A DNA stretch of 5,064 bases from the NCBI GenBank assembly GCA_029260955.1, contig JAJDCF010000095.1:1-5064 (forward strand). The letters run 5' to 3'. This DNA is from Patescibacteria group bacterium. Its GTDB lineage: Bacteria > Patescibacteriota > Gracilibacteria > UM-FILTER-43-11. Below the pieces are notes generated by a model that saw nothing but the letters and a program-made list of their open reading frames with translations, ran no database searches and was not told the origin of the DNA. The first letter of the stretch is position 1; every line of letters starts with the position of its first letter. Positions 1-3,867 of this stretch are shown here, in pieces. A program made the translations under genes and the position numbers.

Positions 1-71
1 ATGTTGCGCGCCAGGCTTTGCCCCATTACTCCTAGGCCAATTAGGCCAATGTCATATTTTTCTTGCTTCAT
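1..71 (-). CDS. gnd: 6-phosphogluconate dehydrogenase, N-terminal fragment (runs off the window)
   Basis: Only the first 23 codons are present, from an ATG at 71-69 to the window edge. They read MKQEKYDIGLIGLGVMGQSL followed by ARN. The beta strand plus GLGVMGxxLxxN is the NADP-binding Rossmann signature at the very N-terminus of 6-phosphogluconate dehydrogenase, which oxidatively decarboxylates 6-phosphogluconate to ribulose 5-phosphate in the cytosol. The start is fixed by an ATGA overlap with the stop of the upstream transaldolase gene, so the two are almost certainly one operon and translationally coupled. No Shine-Dalgarno precedes it; the upstream bases are A-rich. Related beta-hydroxyacid dehydrogenases share the GxGxMG motif, so the identification rests on the motif, its distance from the start and the pentose-phosphate neighbour. 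Whether it is a full-length or short-form Gnd cannot be seen. Confidence 0.82.
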   Translation of the reverse strand, partial: MKQEKYDIGLIGLGVMGQSLARN

Positions 72-715
72 TTTTTCTTGGATTTTTTCCAGTCTGCTAA
101 AAATTTATCCAGTCCGTTATCAGTTAGTGGGTGTTTGACGAGCTTGTCATAAATAGCAGTAGGTACGGTGCAAATATCGGCTCCAATCATGGCAGCTTCA
201 GCTACTTGGCGTGGGCTTCGAATGCTGGCGACAAGAACTTCTGTTTTGAAATTATAGTTGGCGTACATCTGTACAATTTCTTCAATGAGTTCCATGCCAT
301 CTTGTCCCATGTCGTCGACTCGGCCAATAAAAGGGCTCACAAAAGCAGCTCCTGCTTTGGCAGCTAGTAGTGCTTGTGCAGCAGAAAAAATCAATGTCAT
401 GTTCACGCGAATTCCGGCTTTAGAAAGCTTTTGTGTGGCAATCAGTCCTTCAGGGGTCATGGGGCATTTTACGTAAATGTTTTTGGCCCATTTGGCGAAC
501 TTCTTCCCTTCACGAATCATCTCTTTGGCATCGTTGCTGATTACTTCGGCGCTGACTGGCCCCTTAATTACTTTGGTGATTTCCTTCACTCGTTTTTCAA
601 AATTCACACCTTCTTTTGCAATGAGTGAGGGGTTTGTGGTGACACCATCAACTAGCCCCCAGCTAGCGTACTTCTTGATGTCTTCAAGGTTGGCTGTGTC
701 TAAAAATAGTTTCAT
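68..715 (-). CDS. tal: Transaldolase, TalC/fructose-6-phosphate aldolase-like family (215 aa)
   Basis: A class I aldolase of the short transaldolase family (about 215 residues, which matches). It would transfer a dihydroxyacetone unit between sugar phosphates in the non-oxidative pentose phosphate pathway. Visible family motifs: N-terminal MKLFLDTANL with Asp6, VTTNPSLI with Asn28, the Schiff-base lysine Lys83 in YVKCPMT, Thr107 in NMTLIFS, SPFIGRVDD around 127-135, and SIRSP at 164-168. The reading frame stays open back to 817, but the family starts exactly at MKLFLDT, and a promoter at 742-770 lies inside the extension, so ATG 715-713 is the start. No Shine-Dalgarno is visible. The stop TGA overlaps the next gene's ATG, pairing it with 6-phosphogluconate dehydrogenase. 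Sequence alone cannot separate transaldolase from fructose-6-phosphate aldolase activity; the VNMTLIFS and VSPFIGRVDD segments look more like the transaldolase branch. Confidence 0.93.
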   Translation of the reverse strand: MKLFLDTANLEDIKKYASWGLVDGVTTNPSLIAKEGVNFEKRVKEITKVIKGPVSAEVISNDAKEMIREGKKFAKWAKNIYVKCPMTPEGLIATQKLSKAGIRVNMTLIFSAAQALLAAKAGAAFVSPFIGRVDDMGQDGMELIEEIVQMYANYNFKTEVLVASIRSPRQVAEAAMIGADICTVPTAIYDKLVKHPLTDNGLDKFLADWKKSKKK

Positions 716-741
716 GATTTTTGTTTTAAATGACTGAGCAC

Positions 742-770
742 ATATTACCTTTAAAGGCAGTCTTTCACAA
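742..770 (-). promoter_or_regulatory. Putative sigma-70 promoter of the transaldolase-gnd operon
   Basis: On the minus strand TTGTGA (770-765) and TAATAT (747-742) are separated by exactly 17 bases. Initiation near 735 would leave a leader of about 20 nt before ATG 715. The 17-base spacer contains a perfect 10-bp palindrome, CCTTTAAAGG, at 748-757, a possible operator. This is a hand-found match to consensus and is untested. Confidence 0.5.
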
Positions 771-804
771 TTTGTTTTAGTAGCATAGGCAACGCCTGGA
801 ATGC

Positions 805-833
805 TTGTTTCTGCCAAAAAAATGTGTTATAAT
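805..833 (+). promoter_or_regulatory. Putative extended -10 promoter of the RelA/SpoT-like gene
   Basis: A consensus TATAAT at 828-833 is preceded by TG at 825-826 (extended -10, TGnTATAAT), with TTGTTT at 805-810 and a 17-base spacer. Initiation near 840 gives a leader of roughly 17 nt before ATG 857. It lies in the 141-base gap between two divergent genes, upstream of and not overlapping the promoter of the minus-strand operon. Confidence 0.65.
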
Positions 834-856
834 AATCAGAATAAAAATGAAAACAA

Positions 857-1687
857 ATGCCAGTCACTACCCCCTTAGAAGATACCGAAGAATTCGAAGC
901 AACAGGTGTATTTAAAGTTGGTGAAAATGCTCGTGCAAATGTGGAGCGATTGCTTGGTGGCTTTGAAAAACCTTTGATTCAGGGGCCACACTTGACTACC
1001 CAGCTAGAAAAGTTGCATGTGGGCTATCAAATTGACCAGGGTTTGATTGGTGACAAAGAGGATGAGGCTTTACCTAAATTACTGGCCAATGCTTCGCACT
1101 TTCAGGGGCCGCACGCTGATTTGACCAACGGGATAGCTCAGGCCTCCGGAGGTCAGGCACATGTAGCTGAGGATTTAAAGAAGAAGCATCGCATAAAGGA
1201 GAAGTGTTTAGAGCGTGGCTATACTCACAATATGATTGGCGATGTAGTTCGTAGCAGGATTCATTTTAATGATTTAGAGAGTCTTTACCTTGCGGTTATT
1301 GAGCTTTATAAGCGGGCAGAAATTGTGCGTGTGAAGGATCGTTTTGTCAGCCCTCGCCAATCCGGTTATCGAGATCTACTTTTTAATGTAAAACTAAAAG
1401 ATCCAGAGACGGGGGAGTATCACATTACTGAAATCCAGTTTCAGTTGGAAGATATGCATAAGGCTAAGAGAAGCGAGTATTCTTACTATATTAAAAGGCG
1501 TAGCTTACAAGAGAAGATAGCTAGGTGTCGTAACGAAGAACCGGATAACCACGAAAAAATTAAAGAGCTTGAAACGAAGATTTCCTACCTTTTGAGAACT
1601 TCTCAGGACATATACGATACAGCATGGGAACCTTATGAGGGCAAGTTCGATGGGTATGAGAAAATGGCTGAGGAAGCAGCCGCTTAA
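857..1687 (+). CDS. Stand-alone RelA/SpoT-like nucleotidyltransferase-domain protein (276 aa)
   Basis: The middle of the protein resembles the (p)ppGpp synthetase fold. Basic HRIKEKCLERG (111-121) sits where RelA proteins bind ATP. GDVVRSRIHF (128-137) matches the DIAGIRI strand, Asp129 being the likely metal ligand. VKDRFVSPRQSGYRDLLF (159-176) matches the KDxxxxPKxxGYRxxH segment, with Tyr171 in the position that stacks on the acceptor guanine. TEIQFQLEDMHKAK (191-204) matches the EIQxRT motif, with Glu192 as second metal ligand. The histidine usual after GYRxx(L)H is absent (Phe176 region). About 100 N-terminal residues are unfamiliar and carry two QGPH copies; the C-terminal 60 are charged and probably helical (about 215-248). 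There is no HD hydrolase, TGS or ACT domain. A single gene with its own promoter, convergent with hflX. It could make (p)ppGpp or a related nucleotide, or be a toxin-like pyrophosphokinase. The fold is fairly sure; the activity is not. Confidence 0.72.
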   Translation: MPVTTPLEDTEEFEATGVFKVGENARANVERLLGGFEKPLIQGPHLTTQLEKLHVGYQIDQGLIGDKEDEALPKLLANASHFQGPHADLTNGIAQASGGQAHVAEDLKKKHRIKEKCLERGYTHNMIGDVVRSRIHFNDLESLYLAVIELYKRAEIVRVKDRFVSPRQSGYRDLLFNVKLKDPETGEYHITEIQFQLEDMHKAKRSEYSYYIKRRSLQEKIARCRNEEPDNHEKIKELETKISYLLRTSQDIYDTAWEPYEGKFDGYEKMAEEAAA

Positions 1688-2796
1688 CCAAGAATATTGG
1701 CTATGCCTTTTTTCAATATATCCAAATTTATTTTCTGCTCAGCAGATATGAAGACGGGATTCAGGTGTTTGTATTTTTTTTGTATATTTTCCCTTCTTTT
1801 AGGTCCTAATATATCTATTTTGTTGAAGGCATAAATAGTAGGTTTCCCCGAGCATCCAAGTTTTTCCAAAACTTCATTCACCACTTTCATCTTCCAATCC
1901 ATTTCAAAGTCACTGCAGTCTATTACATGTATGAGTAGATCGGCATATATGGTTTCGGCCAGGGTAGAATGAAACGCTTTGATCAGTTCTGGTGGTAGGT
2001 CGCGAATGAAGCCGATGGTGTCCGAAATAAGCACGCTCTGCTGAATATCCGGTAGGTAAACTTTTCCAATTCGGCTATCCAGGGTGGCAAAAAGCTCGTT
2101 CTTTATCTTTACCTTCTTATTGGTAAGGCTTTGCAGTAGTCGTGATTTGCCGGCGTTGGTGTAACCCACGATGGCGGCCGTTTTAAAACCCTGATCGTGT
2201 CTTTTGTTCCGTTGTCCCTCTTGGTTTTTGGTAATTTTCTTCAAATCATCTTTTATCTTTCGTTCACGGGTTCTGATGTGGCGTTTCATGATCTCGATAT
2301 TGGTTTCACCTTGTCCGCGGCGCGCTCCGCCTCCACCGCTACCACCTCCTCCTTGGCGCATGAGCTCTTCACCCATCTTAAAAATGCGTGGCCCTAGATG
2401 CCTTAGTCTAGCCAGTTCAATCTGCAATTTGGCTTCTTTGGTAGTGGCGTGCTTCGAGAATATCTTTAGAATCAGGTCAACCTTGTCCCAGACTTTGATT
2501 TTATGCTCCTGAAAAACCTCTTCCAGATTGTAGAGCTGCTGAGGCTTTAATAGGTTGTTGATGATGATGAATTCCGCACCTAGTTCCAGCGCATCTTGCA
2601 GAAGCTCGTTTACTTTGCCTTTGCCCACGTAGGTTCTGTAGTCCGGCACCTGCTTTTTTTGGGTTTTTCGCACGATTACAAAGCCTCCATAGGTCACCAG
2701 CAGGCTTTCTAGCTCGTTCAAACGCGCCAAGCTATCTTCGGCGGTTGTGTTTGGCGGCAGAATATCGACCAGAATGGCTTTTGGGAGCTTGGACAT
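1684..2796 (-). CDS. hflX: Ribosome-associated GTPase HflX (370 aa)
   Basis: HflX is a GTPase that binds the large ribosomal subunit and splits stalled or hibernating ribosomes, notably under heat stress. The N-terminal HflX domain (about 1-140) has the typical YVGKGKVNEL (56-65) and EAKLQIELARLRHLGPRI (121-138). A glycine-rich loop with RGQGETNIE follows (160-168), then a basic coiled coil (170-200). The GTPase domain shows G1 GYTNAGKS (211-218), G2 FATLD with Thr238, G3 DTIGFIRDLP (259-268), G4 NKID (325-328) and G5 SAE (351-353). It is shorter than the 426-residue E. coli protein, mainly at the C-terminus. Residue 219 after the P-loop is Arg where Thr is usual. The ATG directly follows the ferredoxin TAA with no gap and no Shine-Dalgarno, implying an operon and coupled translation. 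Its TAA overlaps the stop of the convergent gene. Confidence 0.95.
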   Translation of the reverse strand: MSKLPKAILVDILPPNTTAEDSLARLNELESLLVTYGGFVIVRKTQKKQVPDYRTYVGKGKVNELLQDALELGAEFIIINNLLKPQQLYNLEEVFQEHKIKVWDKVDLILKIFSKHATTKEAKLQIELARLRHLGPRIFKMGEELMRQGGGGSGGGGARRGQGETNIEIMKRHIRTRERKIKDDLKKITKNQEGQRNKRHDQGFKTAAIVGYTNAGKSRLLQSLTNKKVKIKNELFATLDSRIGKVYLPDIQQSVLISDTIGFIRDLPPELIKAFHSTLAETIYADLLIHVIDCSDFEMDWKMKVVNEVLEKLGCSGKPTIYAFNKIDILGPKRRENIQKKYKHLNPVFISAEQKINLDILKKGIANILG

Positions 2797-3063
2797 TTAA
2801 TAAATGAGTTCAATATCCAAGTCTGATTTAGCGTGGCATTGGCAGCTTAGACGCTGACCTTCAGGCAGGTCCATCATTGTTTCGGTTTCCGTCTTTTCGG
2901 TCAATTCTCCGGAATTCACTTTTATGGCGCATGTTTGGCAAATACCTGCTCCGTTGCAGGCTGCAACGATCTCGGCGCCTTGCTCCTTTAGCTGGTGCAT
3001 CAGGTCTTTTTCTGAATTTTCATCGACCTCATAATCTTTTCCGCCCAAGTTAACAGTAGCCAT
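2797..3063 (-). CDS. 2Fe-2S ferredoxin (88 aa)
   Basis: A small soluble electron carrier of the beta-grasp ferredoxin fold. The cluster ligands are visible as Cys36-x5-Cys42-x2-Cys45 in ACNGAGICQTCAIKV, followed by Cys74 in RLSCQC, 28 residues further on. The C-x5-C-x2-C loop is like adrenodoxin/ISC ferredoxins, but the distance to the fourth cysteine is closer to plant-type ferredoxins. A fifth cysteine, Cys76, lies two residues after Cys74. The N-terminal strands (VNLGGKDYEVDE) and the C-terminal LDIELIY complete the domain. Length is typical of minimal single-domain family members. It is the first gene of a two-gene unit with hflX, its TAA abutting the hflX ATG. No reductase or oxygenase partner is in the window, so the redox partner is unknown. 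No Shine-Dalgarno; the ATG lies 28 bases past a promoter -10 box. Confidence 0.92.
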   Translation of the reverse strand: MATVNLGGKDYEVDENSEKDLMHQLKEQGAEIVAACNGAGICQTCAIKVNSGELTEKTETETMMDLPEGQRLSCQCHAKSDLDIELIY

Positions 3064-3090
3064 AGTTTTTTTGCTTAAATAACTGGGGTA

Positions 3091-3119
3091 ACTTTATCAG
3101 GCTCCTGCATTCTTGTAAA
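3091..3119 (-). promoter_or_regulatory. Putative promoter of the ferredoxin-hflX operon
   Basis: On the minus strand TTTACA (3119-3114) is followed after 17 bases by TAAAGT (3096-3091), itself preceded by TG as in an extended -10. The 11-mer TGATAAAGTTA that holds this box (3099-3089) recurs at 4569-4559, at exactly the same distance from the start codon of the Crp/Fnr-family gene. Initiation near 3084 gives a leader of about 21 nt. Confidence 0.55.
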
Positions 3120-3130
3120 TTTGATGTTTT

Positions 3131-3162
3131 AGAAAAGGGGCGGCAATTAACGTTGGCCGCCC
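3131..3162 (-). terminator. Intrinsic terminator of the Phd-like gene
   Basis: On the minus strand GGGCGGC (3162-3156) and GCCGCCC (3144-3138) form a perfect 7-bp all-GC stem around an 11-nt loop, followed by C and TTTTCT (3136-3131). The T-run lies only on the minus-strand side, so it would stop transcripts of the gene ending at 3179 before the ferredoxin promoter. The plus strand has no T-run here. Confidence 0.75.
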
Positions 3163-3175
3163 ACAACGGTTGTGG
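3161..3175 (-). repeat. Short palindrome between the Phd-like stop codon and its terminator
   Basis: CCACAAC and GTTGTGG flank a single base (3161-3167 and 3169-3175), a near-perfect palindrome beginning three bases after the stop codon. In RNA it would form a 6-bp stem with a 3-nt loop. It shares bases 3161-3162 with the outer end of the terminator stem, so full forms of both hairpins cannot coexist. Its role is unknown; it may simply extend the terminator. Confidence 0.45.
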
Positions 3176-3178
3176 TAC

Positions 3179-3733
3179 CTAGTCCATCAGTACCTTGAGC
3201 AGGGCGATGCCCCGCGCCAGCTGCCCCTGTTCCGAGAGTGTGGCACCGAGTTCGAGGAACTTGATGCGCGATGCTTCCGGAATGATGTACACGGCTTGCA
3301 GAATCTGGATGGCGTCCAGAATGCTGGCATCGTTGGCGGGGGATTCCGCCACCGTGCTCGTTGCAGCTGCGCCCTGGGCGTCGGCCTTGGCGGTTGTGCC
3401 TTCGGCAGCTTCGTCGGTTGCCACGTCGAGGACGCGGCGCCTGACGGGCTTGGTCGCCTTGGGCTTGGGCTCCTCGTACTTGCAGAGGGTGGCGAAGGGG
3501 TCGCCGCGTCTCGTGACGATGACGGACTTGCCCTTTTCGACTCGCTCTACAAATTTGCGAACATTGGTGTAGAGAGTGGTAGCGTTGATTCTCTCGCCTT
3601 GGTCCTCCGTATCGTAGGGCCTGTAGATGGCTACGGGCTCCTCATCTTTGACGATGATGACGGACTTGCCGTTTTCGATTTCGGTAGCGATGCCGCTTCC
3701 TGCAGCGAGCTGCGATACTGTGTATTGGTTCAC
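3179..3733 (-). CDS. Protein with two tandem Phd/YefM-like modules and an Ala-rich linker (184 aa, GC-rich)
   Basis: Two copies of a Phd/YefM-like antitoxin core lie 46 residues apart: NGKSVIIVKDEEPVAIYRP (21-39) and KGKSVIVTRRGDPFATLCK (67-85). Each has the family's helix, G-x-x-V-I-hydrophobic strand and basic/acidic turn ending in P-x-A. A basic stretch (PKPKATKPVRRR, 89-100), an Ala/Thr-rich linker (about 105-135) and a helical tail (137-184) follow. Phd proteins are normally 70-90 residues with one module; this is about twice that and no toxin gene is adjacent, so a DNA-binding regulator is as likely as an antitoxin. The frame is open to a GTG at 3799, but GTG 3733-3731 has AGGAG five bases upstream and gives MNQYTVSQLA, typical of the family. 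Hand counts of four 60-base stretches give 65, 68, 47 and 58% GC against 45% in one neighbouring stretch, with mostly C-ending codons: probably acquired by transfer. Confidence 0.7.
   Translation of the reverse strand: MNQYTVSQLAAGSGIATEIENGKSVIIVKDEEPVAIYRPYDTEDQGERINATTLYTNVRKFVERVEKGKSVIVTRRGDPFATLCKYEEPKPKATKPVRRRVLDVATDEAAEGTTAKADAQGAAATSTVAESPANDASILDAIQILQAVYIIPEASRIKFLELGATLSEQGQLARGIALLKVLMD
3515..3678 (-). repeat. Internal duplication in the Phd-like gene (26-bp copies, 138 bp apart)
   Basis: Bases 3515-3540 and 3653-3678 match at 24 of 26 positions, with a 15-base perfect core (GATGACGGACTTGCC on the plus strand). The offset of 138 bases is 46 codons, so the repeat is in frame and coincides with the two GKSVI strands of the encoded protein. 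Near-identity at the nucleotide level, including third positions, points to a fairly recent duplication or gene conversion, since the surrounding residues have diverged much more. Confidence 0.8.
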
Positions 3734-3734
3734 T

Positions 3735-3806
3735 CTATCTCCTGACTGATGGACATGGGCCCCAACATCGATGTAGTTCGATGCTAGGGGGATGTTCACC
3801 GCGCAT
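3735..3806 (-). CDS. Possible 23-codon leader ORF upstream of the Phd-like gene
   Basis: ATG 3806-3804 opens a frame of 23 codons (beginning MRGEHPPSIELHRCWG) that ends with TAG at 3737-3735, one base before the GTG start of the Phd-like gene and just after its AGGAG. It is out of frame with that gene. The ATG is 24 bases from the proximal end of the predicted -10 box, the spacing seen for other genes here, and has no Shine-Dalgarno, also like them. Translation would run through the leader hairpin at 3760-3789. It could couple translation to the main gene or be a chance frame; nothing shows that the peptide is made or conserved. Confidence 0.25.
   Translation of the reverse strand: MRGEHPPSIELHRCWGPCPSVRR
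3739..3743 (-). promoter_or_regulatory. Shine-Dalgarno AGGAG that decides the GTG start of the Phd-like gene
   Basis: AGGAG at 3743-3739 (minus strand) lies five bases before GTG 3733. It is the only convincing Shine-Dalgarno in the window; the starts at 71, 715, 857, 2796, 3063, 4533 and 4670 have none. The upstream in-frame GTG at 3799 also lacks one. Confidence 0.7.
3760..3789 (-). promoter_or_regulatory. 12-bp hairpin in the leader of the Phd-like gene
   Basis: In minus-strand RNA CCCUAGCAUCGA (3789-3778) pairs fully with UCGAUGUUGGGG (3771-3760) around the 6-nt loop ACUACA: ten Watson-Crick pairs and two G-U wobbles. On the plus strand those two wobbles become A-C mismatches, so the complete stem exists only in the transcript of the Phd-like gene. 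It ends 16 bases before the AGGAG. It could regulate translation or transcript stability; no U-run follows, so it is not an intrinsic terminator. Confidence 0.6.
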
Positions 3807-3829
3807 TTAAAAAGAACAAAAGGTTGCTT

Positions 3830-3858
3830 ACTCTAGTATCTTTCGTACATTTTGTCAA
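3830..3858 (-). promoter_or_regulatory. Putative promoter of the Phd-like gene
   Basis: A consensus -35 TTGACA (3858-3853) is followed after 17 bases by TAGAGT (3835-3830) on the minus strand. It starts ten bases past the stop of the Crp/Fnr-family gene. Initiation near 3823 would give a leader of about 90 nt to GTG 3733, much longer than the leaders of other genes here, or about 17 nt to the small leader ORF. The -35 box lies inside an 18-bp inverted repeat. Confidence 0.55.
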
Positions 3859-3863
3859 ATGTA
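3846..3863. promoter_or_regulatory. Inverted repeat TACATTT-N4-AAATGTA, possible Crp/Fnr-type operator
   Basis: TACATTT (3846-3852) and AAATGTA (3857-3863) form a perfect 7-4-7 inverted repeat. The overall symmetry is like FNR-family sites (5-bp arms with a 4-bp centre). It covers the -35 hexamer of the Phd-like promoter, a position expected to repress, and lies 5 bases beyond the end of a Crp/Fnr-family gene. Eleven bases of it (ACATTTTGTCA) recur at 4506-4516, inside the first codons of that regulator gene. No T-run follows, so a terminator is less likely. Confidence 0.45.
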
Positions 3864-3867
3864 TCTG

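Noticed and set aside
68..70. UGA-recoded genetic code (Gracilibacteria/Absconditabacteria, code 25)
   Set aside because: TGA terminates the transaldolase at its expected length and no in-frame TGA occurs in any called gene.
131..737. Plus-strand open frames opposite the transaldolase gene
   Set aside because: Overlapping antisense shadows of a well-conserved gene, with no motifs.
716..817. N-terminal extension of the transaldolase frame back to 817
   Set aside because: The family begins at MKLFLDT (start 715); the extension has no homology I recognise, spans a well-spaced promoter (742-770) and would make the protein 34 residues too long.
2197..2512. Plus-strand open frames inside hflX
   Set aside because: Shadows of the hflX glycine-rich loop (runs of Pro/Ala/Thr codons) with no domain; hflX itself is complete and conserved.
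3131..3175. Integron attC-like or attachment site next to the Phd-like gene
   Set aside because: The palindromes lack paired RYYYAAC/GTTRRRY core sites in the required order, no integrase is present, and the T-run explains the structure as a terminator.
3170..3745. Long plus-strand open frame opposite the Phd-like gene as a possible toxin partner
   Set aside because: It is the antisense of the GC-rich gene: composition is biased to Gly/Leu/Asp, it mirrors the duplicated module as two DDDGLA repeats, and it has no recognisable toxin motif or ribosome binding site.
3734..3799. GTG at 3799 as the start of the Phd-like gene
   Set aside because: It has no Shine-Dalgarno, would place the strong leader hairpin inside the coding region and adds 22 residues before the Phd-like module, while GTG 3733 has AGGAG at ideal spacing.
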